This document shows positions 8,731 to 18,438 of a DNA stretch of 64,000 bases, one piece after another; within the stretch, counting starts at the first letter, position 1, and every line of letters starts with the position of its first letter. Source of the DNA: Agrobacterium tumefaciens. GTDB taxonomy: Bacteria > Pseudomonadota > Alphaproteobacteria > Rhizobiales > Rhizobiaceae. The notes under the pieces were generated by a model that saw only the letters and a program-made list of their open reading frames with translations, ran no database searches and had not been told where the DNA came from. Location of the stretch: positions 1-64,000 of the forward strand of contig NZ_WJOK01000014.1 in NCBI RefSeq assembly GCF_009649785.1. Direction: 5' to 3'. A program made the translations under genes and the position numbers.

Positions 8731-8858
8731 TGAGATAGGGCCGCCCGCGCGAATTTAAAGTGCTGCGAGCATAACGCGGAACGGGCGTTAAATTTCCAGG
8801 GGTGCAGTTTTGTTTTCGCGCTCAGAGGTCGCGGGCATATTGGAAAGGCCCGGAACCA

Positions 8859-8893
8859 TCCCTCATCCTTGTGCTTCTCACAGGGATGAGGGA
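8859..8893. repeat. Dispersed inverted repeat (CACAGGGATGAGGGA type)
   Basis: TCCCTCATCCTTGTG (8859-8873) and CACAGGGATGAGGGA (8879-8893) form a stem with one mismatch and a five-base loop. It shares its core with the element near 6045-6075. Confidence 0.7.
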
Positions 8894-8956
8894 AGAGCAA
8901 GTTGCCGGAGGAAGGCACAGCTCGAGTTCACCGCGCCTTATAAGGACAGCCGCCCC

Positions 8957-10489
8957 CTACTCCCCCGCACTTTCCGCCGGCTTGGCCGCCTGTGCTGCGG
9001 CTGGCAACCGGACCGGTTTCAGCATCAGTGCTGCGGCAAGGCCGATGGCTGCGGTTGCGGCGGCTGCGAAGAACAGCGGCGTGAAGGCATCCGAATAGAG
9101 CGAGGCAACGGCGGCCTGCGATGCCGCGGGCAGTTCGGAAAGCATCTTCGGCGTCAATTCCTCAATCCGTCCTACACCCGGAATGGTCACGGCAACGCCC
9201 TTGAGGCTGGAGGTGACGATCGCGCCATAGACCGAGATGGCGATTGCTGCGCCGCCCATGCGGGTGAGCGTCACCGCGCCGCTTGCGGCACCGATATCGG
9301 CCTTCGGCGCGGAATTCTGCACGCCGATAATGGGTGCCTGCTGGCCGAGGCCGACGGCGAAACCCTGCGCCAGCATGAGAATCGCAATCAGCCAAAGCGG
9401 CGTTCCCGCATGCATCTGCGTGAAGAGCAGCATGGCGATGACATTGATAGTAAGCCCGGCCACCGAAAACGGCTTGTAGACGCCGGTGATCGAGATCAAC
9501 CGCCCGGCCGACAGGGAACCCATGACGATGCCGCCGGTGACGGCGATGAAGAACAGGCCGGCATGGGATGGGGAAAGCCCGGTCGTGGTCTGCAGGAACA
9601 GCGCATAATAATTGACCATGCCGATGCCAATGCCGCCGCTGGTCAATGAAACGATCATCAACAGCGGAAAGGTGCTGTCCTTGAAGAGCCTGAGCGGCAC
9701 CACGGGCTCCGGCGCGCGACGTTCCACCTGCACCCAGAGGAAGGCGGCGATGACGGCGAAAGCGATAATACCGAGGCTGGGACCGGCGATGAGCGAACCG
9801 AACAATTCGCTGCTGTCGGCCCAGAAGACGACGCTTGCGATCGTCGCTGCCAGCAGGACGGCGCCGAGATAGTCGATCTTCGGCTGACGCGCGGGACGGC
9901 GGTAGGGCAGCAGGAAAATCAGGCCGGTGATGACGATAAGCCCGAGTGGCAGGTTGATGAGGAAGATCGACCGCCAGCCGAACAGATCGCTCATCGTGCC
10001 GCCGAGAATGGGCCCGACGCTGCCGGACGCCATGATGGTGAGGCTGGAATAGCTCTGGTAACGGGCTCTTTCACGCGGTTCGAACAGATCCGCATTGACG
10101 GAGAAGATCGACACCATGATGCCGCCGCCGCCAAGGCCCTGAAGCACGCGGGCCGCGATCAGGCTATCCATTGACCAGGCCAGCCCGCAGGCGAGCGAGC
10201 CGAGCGTGAAGATGATAACCGCCGCGATCATCACGTATTTTCGCCCGAACAGGTCTCCGAGCTTGCCATAAACAGGCATGACGGCGCTGGTGGCCAGAAG
10301 ATAGGCCGAACCGATCCAGCCGAAACGCTCCAGCGCGCCGAACTCGCCGACGATGGTGGGCAGCGCTGTCGAGACGATCTGGTTGTCGAGGGTAGCCATG
10401 AACATGGCCAGCATCAGAAACAGGAAAACGATGAGCCTACGCCGGTGATCCGACACAAGCGGCGCCACGGGGGCAACGGACATATCCAT
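8957..10489 (-). CDS. MFS drug exporter, DHA2 (EmrB/QacA) family
   Basis: About 510-residue, 14-helix proton-coupled exporter of the major facilitator superfamily. The start at 10489 gives MDMSVAPVAPLVSDHRRRL before the first helix. The hallmark LDNQIVSTALPTIVGEFG in helix 1 and the loop GKLGDLFGRKYVM (motif A) are clear. The helix 5 region GSVGPILGGTMSDLFGWRSIF (motif C) places it in the drug:H+ antiporter 2 group. It is divergent from a MarR-type regulator across a 140-base region with inverted repeats, the usual arrangement for a regulator sensing the exported compound. The substrate is unknown. Confidence 0.9.
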   Translation of the reverse strand: MDMSVAPVAPLVSDHRRRLIVFLFLMLAMFMATLDNQIVSTALPTIVGEFGALERFGWIGSAYLLATSAVMPVYGKLGDLFGRKYVMIAAVIIFTLGSLACGLAWSMDSLIAARVLQGLGGGGIMVSIFSVNADLFEPRERARYQSYSSLTIMASGSVGPILGGTMSDLFGWRSIFLINLPLGLIVITGLIFLLPYRRPARQPKIDYLGAVLLAATIASVVFWADSSELFGSLIAGPSLGIIAFAVIAAFLWVQVERRAPEPVVPLRLFKDSTFPLLMIVSLTSGGIGIGMVNYYALFLQTTTGLSPSHAGLFFIAVTGGIVMGSLSAGRLISITGVYKPFSVAGLTINVIAMLLFTQMHAGTPLWLIAILMLAQGFAVGLGQQAPIIGVQNSAPKADIGAASGAVTLTRMGGAAIAISVYGAIVTSSLKGVAVTIPGVGRIEELTPKMLSELPAASQAAVASLYSDAFTPLFFAAAATAAIGLAAALMLKPVRLPAAAQAAKPAESAGE

Positions 10490-10534
10490 GAAAAATCTCG
10501 TTGAGTTTCGGCAATTTTGCTGCGACAATTTGTG

Positions 10535-10574
10535 TGCTATTAGCATATATATGTCAATGGCAAGTTTTTGACAT
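10535..10574. promoter_or_regulatory. Divergent promoter/operator between MFS exporter and MarR regulator
   Basis: TGCTA-T-TAGCA (10535-10545) is a perfect dyad. ATGTCAA (10551-10557) pairs with TTGACAT (10568-10574). The TTGACA on the minus strand within the first arm of the second repeat could be the exporter's -35 element, so a bound MarR protein would block it. Confidence 0.55.
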
Positions 10575-10630
10575 CCATGATATTGGCGCTAAATGTGATC
10601 GCAAATCGGGATTGAAAGGAACGGCTGAGC

Positions 10631-11146
10631 GTGTCGACTGAGGAAGACTGGAACGAGGATCTGCCCGAAGACATCAAGCGCATCGGCAATACGATGACGC
10701 GTATGCGCATCATGATCGGACGGCGCATCATCGGGCGCATGGCGCTTGCCAAGGTGGCTCCGGGTCTGGAACTCTCCCATATCGACGTTCTCGATATATT
10801 GCGCCGCGCGGACGGTGATGTCACCGTTGGTGCGATTGCCGAGGGCATGCGCATCGACCCCTCGCGCGGCAGCCGGGTGGTGGCGGATATGGTCGGGCGC
10901 GGCCTGTTGAAACGCGGCGTCTCGCAGGAGGATGCCCGCCGCAGCATCGTTGAGATCACACCACTTGGCACCAGTCTGCTTCAGGAAATGCGCCGGACCA
11001 AGATGAGCGTCATCCAGGATGTGATGGATGGATGGCCGGAGGAAGATGTCGAGACATTCGCGCGGCTTTTCGATCGGTTCATCGACCGTTTCGAGGCCCG
11101 GCTGTCACCGGATACAGACCTCCTGACGGATCAGAAAAAATCATAG
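10631..11146 (+). CDS. MarR-family transcriptional regulator
   Basis: 171-residue winged-helix regulator; GTG start preceded by GAAAGGA. The central region DILRRADGDVTVGAIAEGM then IDPSRGSRVVADMVGRGLLKR is the recognition helix and wing, followed by an SQEDARR turn and a dimerisation helix at the C terminus. It is divergent from the DHA2 exporter and most likely represses it, with release by an aromatic or drug-like ligand. Target and ligand are inferred from gene position only. Confidence 0.88.
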   Translation: MSTEEDWNEDLPEDIKRIGNTMTRMRIMIGRRIIGRMALAKVAPGLELSHIDVLDILRRADGDVTVGAIAEGMRIDPSRGSRVVADMVGRGLLKRGVSQEDARRSIVEITPLGTSLLQEMRRTKMSVIQDVMDGWPEEDVETFARLFDRFIDRFEARLSPDTDLLTDQKKS

Positions 11147-11227
11147 TTGACCCTGACATCCACAACTTCACTTTAAAAGGACGAGACCTTAACGTGCCGC
11201 CATCGAAAAGGTAAAAGGGTGACTTCG

Positions 11228-11887
11228 ATGTTGACGATCTATGGTGTCTACCGTTCCCGCGCCACGCGCACGCTCTGGCTTGCCGGGGAACTGGGCATGG
11301 AATTCAAGCACGTGCCTGTCGTGCAGGCCCGCCGCGTTGCCGATCCCCTGGCCGCAGACGCGCCGCTCAACACGCTGTCCCCCGCGTTTCTGGCCATCAA
11401 TCCGATGGGCACCATCCCCTGCATCGAAGATGACGGCATGGTGCTTTATGAATCCATGGCCATCAACCTTTATCTCGTCCGCAAATATGGCGGACCGCTC
11501 GCACCGGTCGACCTGAAGGAAGATGCGGCGATGCTGCAATGGTCGTTCTTTGCCGCGACCGAAATCGAGACCAATTCGCTGAAGATTTCCTCCGCCATCG
11601 CCGAAGGGCTTTCGGAAAGCGATGCCGGCAAAGCGGTGATCGATGTCGCCGCGCGTCTTTTGAGGCGGCCCTTCCGGGTGCTGGAGCAACATCTTGCCAG
11701 CCACGATTATCTGGTAGGCGACCGTTTCACCGTCGCCGATCTCAACGTGGCGGAAATCGTCCGTTACGCGCAGGGCCACCAGCCGCTGTTTGACGCCCAT
11801 CCGGCGCTGAAAGCCTGGCTGGAGCGCTGCCAGGCCCGCACGGCATTCAAGTCCATGTGGGACAGCCGGGCCGCCGAGGCGGCGTGA
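11228..11887 (+). CDS. Glutathione S-transferase family protein
   Basis: About 219 residues in a GST fold. The thioredoxin-like N-terminal domain starts [20 protein letters not shown] and has the cis-Pro/Glu-Ser glutathione site [22 protein letters not shown]. The helical C-terminal domain has the VADLNVAE capping motif. The ATG at 11228 is preferred to the GTG at 11219 because AAAAGGGTGA lies at the right distance before it. It follows the MarR gene on the same strand with a gap of about 80 bases. The substrate is unknown; a second GST lies convergent to it. Confidence 0.85.
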   Translation: MLTIYGVYRSRATRTLWLAGELGMEFKHVPVVQARRVADPLAADAPLNTLSPAFLAINPMGTIPCIEDDGMVLYESMAINLYLVRKYGGPLAPVDLKEDAAMLQWSFFAATEIETNSLKISSAIAEGLSESDAGKAVIDVAARLLRRPFRVLEQHLASHDYLVGDRFTVADLNVAEIVRYAQGHQPLFDAHPALKAWLERCQARTAFKSMWDSRAAEAA

Positions 11888-11937
11888 ACGAAGGCACTAG
11901 CTAGGGGATAGTTGGCAGACCTCTCTTCGCACTCGAC

Positions 11938-11966
11938 GTCATCCTCGGGACAAGCCCGAGGACGAC
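11938..11966. repeat. Intergenic palindrome, GTCATCCTCGGG type
   Basis: GTCATCCTCGGG-acaag-CCCGAGGACGAC is an imperfect palindrome between two convergent GST genes. Related arms occur at 36824-36900 and 57987-58074. It may serve as a bidirectional terminator. Confidence 0.6.
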
Positions 11967-11986
11967 GAAGCAAGCTTTTTAGCACA

Positions 11987-12607
11987 TCACCCCTTCTCAC
12001 CCGCCAGCGCCCGCTGCACGGCCGGGCGCTCGTTCATGCGCCTGAAGTGATCATGCACCTTCGGGAAGCGGGCGATATCCACGCCGTCGCTTTCCAGCCA
12101 GCCGGACATGACGAATAGATAGGGATCGGCGACCGAATAGGCGGTGCCCAAGACCCACGGGCCGTGCAGCATGCCGTGCTCGATCAGTTCGAAACAATCG
12201 GTCATGGTCTGCGGCACCTTCGCTTTCATATCCGCCAGGGAACTATCCTCGCTCGCCCAGCGGCTGCCGCGCCGGCCATGCGCATGGGCGACATGCACCG
12301 TGGAGGAAATGAAGGCGTTGAAGGCTTGCATCAGGGCGAATTCGAAGGGATCGTCGAGTGGGGCGAGTTTCTTCTCCGGAGCCATCTGCGCAATGAAGGC
12401 GAGGATGGCAGGCGTTTCCGTCAGCACCCCGCTTGCCGTTGCCAGCGCTGGCACGCGGCCTTTCGGGTTGATCTTCAGGAATGCCTCGGAGCGCTGCTCG
12501 CCCTCGGCGAAGTTGACGCGATGGGCCGTGTAAGGCAGGCCGGATTCCTCAAGCACGATATGGCTGGCGCGGGAGCAGGAACCGGGGGAGAAAAACAGTG
12601 TGAACAT
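11987..12607 (-). CDS. Glutathione S-transferase family protein
   Basis: 206-residue GST. The ATG at 12607 sits behind a GGAGG ribosome site. The N terminus MFTLFFSPGSCSRASHIVLEE carries the Ser/Cys region typical of beta-class bacterial GSTs. The glutathione-binding NPKGRVPALATASGVLTETPAI follows, and the C-terminal domain contains SVADPYLFV. It is convergent with the other GST, from which it differs clearly in sequence, so this is not a recent duplication. A detoxification role is presumed. Confidence 0.87.
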   Translation of the reverse strand: MFTLFFSPGSCSRASHIVLEESGLPYTAHRVNFAEGEQRSEAFLKINPKGRVPALATASGVLTETPAILAFIAQMAPEKKLAPLDDPFEFALMQAFNAFISSTVHVAHAHGRRGSRWASEDSSLADMKAKVPQTMTDCFELIEHGMLHGPWVLGTAYSVADPYLFVMSGWLESDGVDIARFPKVHDHFRRMNERPAVQRALAGEKG

Positions 12608-12833
12608 GGATATGCAACCTCCAGGGCAATGAGGGGCGCCCACCTCCTCGCGTGCAGACGCCAGCCCCTGCGGCGGCGATCTGGCAGACCATCACATGCA
12701 AGGGCAATCCATCATCCTGCCGGCAGCGGGCCGCGTCAAAGGTTATTTCTGAAGCGTGTCGCGTTTAACCGAAGGCATACCGCGCGCCTTATTTTTTGTC
12801 TTAAGCCGCTGCGCAGTTTTACAGGAGATGCCT

Positions 12834-13826
12834 CTAGAGGCCGACAACCCGGATATGGCCGACATGGATGCCGTTCCAGTTGCGCATCTGCCGGTTTGCC
12901 ATGGCAAGCAGCGCCTCGTTCTCGGCGCCATCGAAATATTTCGCCAGCATTGCGGCAATCATCGCTTCGGCCGCACGCGTCGTGCCGTCTTCGCATTTCA
13001 CCGCCATGGCGATGCCCTTTTCCGGCAGTGCGGCCACGAACACGCCTTCTGCTCCGGTCTTGGCGAAAATCCTGCCCGGCGCGATCTGCATCAGCCTGGT
13101 GCAGGTGCGGCCGGTGCCCGCCACGTAAAAGGGTTCCGCCATGCAGGCGTCAAAGAGCCGGCGAGAGGCTTGCGCGCGCCCGGCCTCCAGCCCCCTGCCC
13201 GTCGCCATCTTGGCAAAACCATGCGCCAGACCCTTGAGCGGCACGGCATAAGTGGGGATCGAGCAACCGTCCACGCCGCAATTGTCATGGCCAAGCGTCG
13301 CACCCGTCAGGCTTTCCATCGTCGCGCGGATTTCCCGCTGCAGGGGGTGGTCGTAACCGACATAGCCCTTGGGGTCGGTGCCTGTGTGACAGCAGGCGCA
13401 GATGAAGCCGGAGTGCTTGCCGGAGCAGTTATTGTGAAGCGCCGTCGGCTTTTCCCGCGTGCGGGCCTGATGGATGATGGTCTTCTGGTCGGAAGACCAG
13501 TGCGCGCCGCATTCGAGCGTATCCACATCCCTGCCCGCCCTTGCGAGCATGGAGGCGGCGAGCGCCGCGTGTTCATCCTCGCCGGAATGGGAAGAGCAGG
13601 CAAGCGCCAGTTCGCGATTGCCGAAGCCATAGGCATCCGCCGCGCCGCTTTCCACCAGCGGCAGCGCCTGCATGGCCTTGCAGGCAGAACGCGGGAAAAC
13701 GCCACGCTCGACATCACCAGCTGAAAACACGACGCCACCATCGCCATCCACCACCACTGCAAGACCCTGGTGGCGGCTTTCGACCAGACTGCCCCTGAGG
13801 ACTTCGACGGTAACGGAATTGTTCAT
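12834..13826 (-). CDS. L-asparaginase, rhizobial (asparaginase II, PF06089) type
   Basis: 330-residue enzyme releasing ammonia from asparagine. It belongs to the asparaginase family first described from Rhizobium etli, which is unrelated to the E. coli enzymes. The start at 13826 gives MNNSVTVEVLRGSLVESRHQ. The beta-lactamase-like Ser-x-x-Lys pair is at Ser47 and Lys50 (RSACK). Conserved CSSHSGE and NCSGKHSGFICAC segments hold further active-site and metal-ligand residues. The longer in-frame extension to 13940 is rejected because its composition is not protein-like. It starts about 70 bases from a divergent membrane protein. Confidence 0.85.
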   Translation of the reverse strand: MNNSVTVEVLRGSLVESRHQGLAVVVDGDGGVVFSAGDVERGVFPRSACKAMQALPLVESGAADAYGFGNRELALACSSHSGEDEHAALAASMLARAGRDVDTLECGAHWSSDQKTIIHQARTREKPTALHNNCSGKHSGFICACCHTGTDPKGYVGYDHPLQREIRATMESLTGATLGHDNCGVDGCSIPTYAVPLKGLAHGFAKMATGRGLEAGRAQASRRLFDACMAEPFYVAGTGRTCTRLMQIAPGRIFAKTGAEGVFVAALPEKGIAMAVKCEDGTTRAAEAMIAAMLAKYFDGAENEALLAMANRQMRNWNGIHVGHIRVVGL

Positions 13827-13899
13827 TTTTGCGGCCTCAAAAAGTTCTGATTTTATGTCGTTGATAGCGCAATTGATTTTTCGATGCACGAGGCTATCA

Positions 13900-14652
13900 G
13901 TGAAATTTGCAAAACGTCTGCTGCTGGCGATTGCCATCATCTATCTGCTGCCAGCTCTGGCATCGGCGGGGTTGTGGGCCATGAGGGATCACCCGCAGGG
14001 CTGGCGTGACGCGCGCTGGTCTTCTTCCGGCACCCTGCCGCAAGCAGGTGCCGACCGGCAGGCGGCGGTTTACGTTTTTTCCGCCATGACCGGTGGCTTT
14101 AAAGGCTCCGTCGCCAGCCATGCCTGGATCGTGCTGAAAAAGCCGGGCGCGACGGCCTACGATCGCTACGACAAGGTGGGCTGGGGAATGCCGATACGCC
14201 ACAATGGCTATCCGGCGGATGCCTATTGGTATTCCAACACGCCGCGTCAGGTGGTGGCCATTCATGGGGCGGCAGCGGAAAAACTGATCCCGAAGATCGA
14301 ACAGGCGATTGCCGACTATCCCTATGGCAAACCGGGCGGCTATCGTATCTATCCCGGTCCCAACTCCAACACTTTCGTTGCCCATGTGCTGCGCAGCGTG
14401 CCGGAGCTCGGTGTGGTTCTGCCATCAGACGCGGTGGGCCGCGACTATCTGCCCAACGGCGCGTTTTACCACGTCGCCGACGACTGGAAGGATGCGAGCC
14501 TCTCGCTTGGCGGGTTGTTCGGTATTTCGGCCGGCGCACGCAGTGGCTTCGAGGTCAATTTCCTCGGCCTGGTCGCGGGTTTCGATTTCAGCCGGCCCGG
14601 CGTGAAGATACCGGGACTTGGCTATTTCGGAGTGGCGGGTATCCGCGCGTAA
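13900..14652 (+). CDS. DUF3750-like membrane-anchored protein of unknown function
   Basis: About 250 residues. One N-terminal membrane segment (LLLAIAIIYLLPALASAGLWA) is followed by a soluble domain. The pattern AYDRYDKVGWG, YPADAYWYSNTPRQVVAIHG and YPGPNSNTFVAHVLRSVPEL looks like the DUF3750 family; I am fairly but not fully sure of that name. The NSNTFV stretch recalls papain-like (NlpC/DUF830-like) membrane-permutated proteases, but I do not claim activity. The GTG at 13900 has an ACGAGG ribosome site six bases upstream. The ATG at 13855 would add 15 residues and lacks one. Confidence 0.7.
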   Translation: MKFAKRLLLAIAIIYLLPALASAGLWAMRDHPQGWRDARWSSSGTLPQAGADRQAAVYVFSAMTGGFKGSVASHAWIVLKKPGATAYDRYDKVGWGMPIRHNGYPADAYWYSNTPRQVVAIHGAAAEKLIPKIEQAIADYPYGKPGGYRIYPGPNSNTFVAHVLRSVPELGVVLPSDAVGRDYLPNGAFYHVADDWKDASLSLGGLFGISAGARSGFEVNFLGLVAGFDFSRPGVKIPGLGYFGVAGIRA

Positions 14653-14659
14653 AGTCGGG

Positions 14660-16003
14660 TCAGGTCTCAGCGGCGTGTGCTGCGCGTTTAGCGCGGATGC
14701 TCTGGGCAATAAAAACACGCGACAGGCCGTGATAGAGCGGCTCCCGGGAGAACAGCCGGGAGGTTAGATATCCCAGCATCGATGCCACCATGATGGGGAT
14801 GACGCCGTCATGATTGCCGGTCATTTCGAGGATGATTACGAAAGCCGTCATGGGGGCCTGCACCACGCCCGCGAAATATCCCGCCATGCCGACAATGGCG
14901 CCAAGGCCGATGCTCGTACCCAGCAAAGTCGCCATCGTACTGCCAAAGCCCGCGCCCACGGACAGCGACGGCGCGAATATACCGCCCGGAATGCCCGACA
15001 TCATCGCCAGAAACGTGGCCGCCAGCTTTTCGATGAAGAAGAAGGCCGGTGCGGCCTGGCCCTCGATTGCGGCGCGCGCCTGTTCGTAACCCGTTCCGAA
15101 GGTCGCGCCATCAGTTGCAATACCGATGACGGCGGAGGCAAGGCCGCAGGCGGCGGCAACCGCCAGCATCCGCCTTGACGGCATGGCCTGGGCGAAGCGC
15201 CGGATACGCGCGGACAGGCGCAGTGCGCCCGCGCTGAACAGCGCGCCGAACGCACCACCACCAATGCCGCAGACCAGCACGAGCAGCCAGTCCATCATGG
15301 TTTTCGCCATGACGGAACTGGTGCCAAAGTAAGTATAGCTGCCGACCAGCGCCAGCGAGGCAAGGCCGGACAGGATGACGGCGGTAAGGACGAGGCCGTT
15401 TGCCCGGGATTCGTAGGTCCTGCTCATTTCCTCGATGGCAAACACGATGCCGGCCAGCGGTGTGTTGAACGCTGCGGCAATACCCGCCGCTGATCCGGCA
15501 AGAATAAGACCCTTTGCCTGTGCCATGCCGCCCCAGCGCGCCGCCTGAAGCATGATCGAGGCCCCGACCTGCACGGTTGGCCCCTCTCTCCCGATTGACG
15601 CACCGGACAAAAGCCCGACGACCGTCAGCAAGACCTTGCCGAAAGCGAGTTTCAGCGACAGGAGCCGCGAACGATCCGCGTCGTCACGCAGGTGCCGCGC
15701 GGCGATGGCCTGGGGAATGCCGCTGCCGCCGGCATTGGGAAAAACCGTCAGCGCCAGCCAGGCGCACAGCGTGAAACCGAGCGGCGTCACGACAAGCGGC
15801 AGCAGAAACGCCCATTCGCCAGAAGATGTTGCCGAGAAGAAAAGATGCTGGGCGCGATCCGCCGCCCAGGCAAAACCGACGCTGATAAGGCCCACCGCAA
15901 TCGCGCCGATCCAGAAAACCGCCCTCGGCTTCCACACCCGCCATGAACCCCACACAACACGGGAACGGCGGAGCATCTTCAGCTTTTTGTAGTCGACGGG
16001 CAT
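14660..16003 (-). CDS. ClC-family chloride channel/transporter
   Basis: 447-residue polytopic membrane protein that moves chloride, or exchanges it for protons. The selectivity motifs are present: GSGIPQ at residues 93-98, GREGPTVQ with the gating Glu at position 140, and GGIFAPSLSVGAG later in the chain. There is no C-terminal CBS pair, as usual for the shorter bacterial members. It is convergent with the DUF3750-like gene, only 7 bases from its stop. Whether it is a channel or an antiporter cannot be told from these motifs. Confidence 0.9.
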   Translation of the reverse strand: MPVDYKKLKMLRRSRVVWGSWRVWKPRAVFWIGAIAVGLISVGFAWAADRAQHLFFSATSSGEWAFLLPLVVTPLGFTLCAWLALTVFPNAGGSGIPQAIAARHLRDDADRSRLLSLKLAFGKVLLTVVGLLSGASIGREGPTVQVGASIMLQAARWGGMAQAKGLILAGSAAGIAAAFNTPLAGIVFAIEEMSRTYESRANGLVLTAVILSGLASLALVGSYTYFGTSSVMAKTMMDWLLVLVCGIGGGAFGALFSAGALRLSARIRRFAQAMPSRRMLAVAAACGLASAVIGIATDGATFGTGYEQARAAIEGQAAPAFFFIEKLAATFLAMMSGIPGGIFAPSLSVGAGFGSTMATLLGTSIGLGAIVGMAGYFAGVVQAPMTAFVIILEMTGNHDGVIPIMVASMLGYLTSRLFSREPLYHGLSRVFIAQSIRAKRAAHAAET

Positions 16004-16081
16004 GGGGATCCAGATCGGTGATTTCAGTTATTGTCGGGCGGGAAACCCGTTTATCTGCCTGCCAGCCGGCGATTGCAAGTT

Positions 16082-16133
16082 TTGCATTTGACTCGTTGCG
16101 ACAGATGGCAGAAGCTGCGCATCGCAAATGCAA
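16082..16133. promoter_or_regulatory. Inverted repeat upstream of toxin-antitoxin pair
   Basis: TTGCATTTG (16082-16090) and CAAATGCAA (16125-16133) are perfect nine-base arms 34 bases apart, ending 16 bases before the antitoxin ATG. Type II antitoxins usually repress their own promoter by binding such repeats. Confidence 0.5.
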
Positions 16134-16149
16134 CGCATGGAGAGAAAAG

Positions 16150-16422
16150 ATGAAAACCGCAACTTTGCCTTCGCTGCGTGTAACGGCGGATTTCCGCGAG
16201 GCGGCAGAAAGCGTTCTGAAAGACGGCGAGACGCTATCGTCATTTGTCGAGGATTCGGTCCGCAGGCAGGTGGAAATCCGCAAATCGCAGGCGGAGTTCA
16301 TTGCGCGCGGGCTGGCGTCGCTCGAACAAGCGGAGCGCACCGGTGTCTATTATAGCACCGACGATGTTCTTTCGATGATGCAAAGAAAACTCGATGCTGC
16401 GAAAGCCGCGAAACGGAAATGA
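16150..16422 (+). CDS. Type II antitoxin (ribbon-helix-helix-like)
   Basis: 90 residues from the ATG at 16150 behind GGAGAG. The N-terminal half (MKTATLPSLRVTADFREAAES then LKDGETLSSFVEDSVRRQVE) reads as a ribbon-helix-helix DNA-binding domain. The C-terminal helix (EQAERTGVYYSTDDVLSMMQ) is probably the toxin-neutralising tail. The stop overlaps the toxin start by four bases (ATGA), so the two are coupled. No name is assigned. Confidence 0.8.
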   Translation: MKTATLPSLRVTADFREAAESVLKDGETLSSFVEDSVRRQVEIRKSQAEFIARGLASLEQAERTGVYYSTDDVLSMMQRKLDAAKAAKRK

Positions 16423-16718
16423 CATATCAGCTTCGTTATACCGAAGAAGCACTGGCGGATTTCGATCGCATCTATGATTTTCTGATCGCATACGACATCA
16501 ATGTGGCCGAGAAGGCCATTCACGCCATAAGAGCAGGATTAGACATTCTAAGCGATTTTCCCTTCAGTTGCCGTAAGGCATCTTCTGAAAACGGGCTGAT
16601 ACGTGAACTCCTCGTGCCGTTCGGGTCATCCGGCTATATCGTGCTGTTCCGCATCGACGGCCCGGAAACAGTCACCATTGCCGCCGTTCGCCACCAGCGC
16701 GAGGACGATTATCATTGA
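16419..16718 (+). CDS. RelE/ParE-family toxin
   Basis: 99-residue member of the RelE/ParE superfamily. Features are the N-terminal MTYQLRYTEEALADFDRIYDFL helix pair, a central GLDILSDFPFSCRK and the terminal beta strands ending IAAVRHQREDDYH. The ending resembles ParE-type proteins, which poison gyrase, but RelE-type mRNA cleavage cannot be excluded. It overlaps its antitoxin by four bases and ends 3 bases from the convergent betA stop. Confidence 0.82.
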   Translation: MTYQLRYTEEALADFDRIYDFLIAYDINVAEKAIHAIRAGLDILSDFPFSCRKASSENGLIRELLVPFGSSGYIVLFRIDGPETVTIAAVRHQREDDYH

Positions 16719-16721
16719 TCC

Positions 16722-18371
16722 TCACCGGTCGCTGACGGCCGCGCGCGGGTTTACCCACGGCTCCTGATTGGAGCGCGGCAGCGGGGTTTTGCCAAGGATG
16801 TGGTCCGCCGCCTTTTCGCCCGTCATGATCGACGGGCCATTCAGATTACCATAGGTCACATGCGGGAAGATCGAGCTGTCGGCGACCCGCAGCCCCTCCA
16901 CGCCGATCACCCGGCATTCGGGATCAACGACCGCCATGGGGTCGTTCCTGTCGCCCATCCGGCAGGTGCCGCAGGGGTGATAGGCGCTTTCCAGATGTTC
17001 GCGCAGGAAGGCGTCGATCTGCTCGTCCGTCTCCACCTTTTCGCCCGGCTGGATTTCCGGCCCGCGAAAATCGTCGAAGGCTTTCTGGCCGAAAATCTCG
17101 CGCGTGAGGCGCACGCAATGGCGGAATTTTTCCCAGTCTTCCGGGTGGCTCATATAGTTGAAGCGGATGACCGGGTCGTCATGCGGATCGGCGGAACGCA
17201 GCGTGACATTGCCGCGCGACTTCGACAGGTTGTAGCCGACATGTGCCTGAAAACCATGGCTTTTCGCAGCAGCCTTGCCATCATAGGAGATGGCGACGGG
17301 CAGGAAATGGTACTGGATGTCAGGCTGTTTCAGGCCGGGCGCTGAACGCAGGAAGGCGCAGGCCTCGAACTGGTTGGAGGCCCCTAACCCGCCTTTCGAC
17401 AGCAGCCATTGCGCACCCGCGACCCCCTGCCAGAACCAGGGCAGCCAGGAGTAAAGCGACACCGGCTTGGTGGAGACCTGCTGGAAATAAAACTCCATAT
17501 GGTCCTGAAGGTTTGCACCCACACCCGGCCGATCCGCCTTAACCTCTATGCCCATGTCCTTCAGATGAGCGGCAGGCCCGATGCCCGAAAGCATCAGCAA
17601 TTTCGGCGAATTGAAAGACGATGCCGAGACGATGACCTCACGATCGGCCCTGATGGTTTCCACCCCGCCCCTGCGCTCGATTTCGACGCCGACGGCACGG
17701 CCGTTCTCGATGACGACCTTGCGGGCGAAGCCATTGACCAGCGTGACATTACCGCGCTTCAGCGCCGGCTTCAGATAGGCATTGGCGGCGGACCAGCGGC
17801 GGCCATTATGGATGGTCTGCTCCATCAGGCCGAAACCTTCCTGTTTGGAGCCGTTATAGTCGTCTGTCAGCTCGAAGTCTGCCTGCGCGCCAGCCTGAAT
17901 GAAGGCGTGGAACAGCGGATTGCTGACCGGCCCGCGCTGAACATGCAGCGGCCCATCCGTGCCGCGCCACCCATCTTCGCCGCCATGGCTGTGTTCCATG
18001 CGCTTGAAATAAGGCAGCACATCCGCATAGGCCCAGCCATGCGCGCCCAATTCCTCCCAGCGGTTGAAATCCTCGGCATGGCCGCGCACGTAAACAAGGC
18101 CGTTAATGGAGGACGAACCGCCGATGACCTTGCCGCGTGGGGCGGTGATGCGGCGATTGTCAAGGTTCGGTTCGGGTTCGGAGAGATAGCCCCAATTGTA
18201 GCGCTTCATGCTCATCGGCCAGGCGAGTGCGGCCGGCATCTGGATGAAAGGCCCGAAATCCGAGCCGCCAGCCTCAATGACAATCACCGAATAACGGCCG
18301 TCTTCCGACAGGCGATAGGCGATGGCGGAGCCTGCGGAACCGGAACCGACGATGACGTAATCTGCGTGCAT
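16722..18371 (-). CDS. betA: Choline dehydrogenase (GMC oxidoreductase)
   Basis: 549-residue FAD enzyme of the inner membrane face that oxidises choline to betaine aldehyde. The FAD-binding [20 protein letters not shown] is at the N terminus. The GMC signatures [15 protein letters not shown] and the [17 protein letters not shown] block are present. The C-terminal active-site region includes [10 protein letters not shown] and NGPSIM. The ATG at 18371 follows AGAGAGC; the frame stays open to a TTG six codons earlier. It is the last gene of betI-betB-betA. Confidence 0.93.
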   Translation of the reverse strand: MHADYVIVGSGSAGSAIAYRLSEDGRYSVIVIEAGGSDFGPFIQMPAALAWPMSMKRYNWGYLSEPEPNLDNRRITAPRGKVIGGSSSINGLVYVRGHAEDFNRWEELGAHGWAYADVLPYFKRMEHSHGGEDGWRGTDGPLHVQRGPVSNPLFHAFIQAGAQADFELTDDYNGSKQEGFGLMEQTIHNGRRWSAANAYLKPALKRGNVTLVNGFARKVVIENGRAVGVEIERRGGVETIRADREVIVSASSFNSPKLLMLSGIGPAAHLKDMGIEVKADRPGVGANLQDHMEFYFQQVSTKPVSLYSWLPWFWQGVAGAQWLLSKGGLGASNQFEACAFLRSAPGLKQPDIQYHFLPVAISYDGKAAAKSHGFQAHVGYNLSKSRGNVTLRSADPHDDPVIRFNYMSHPEDWEKFRHCVRLTREIFGQKAFDDFRGPEIQPGEKVETDEQIDAFLREHLESAYHPCGTCRMGDRNDPMAVVDPECRVIGVEGLRVADSSIFPHVTYGNLNGPSIMTGEKAADHILGKTPLPRSNQEPWVNPRAAVSDR

Positions 18372-18438
18372 GATTTGCTCTCTCTTCAATGAGCGTTGGT
18401 TCCGATTAACGGGCTGAGGGTGGCCCCCCCACCAAATC

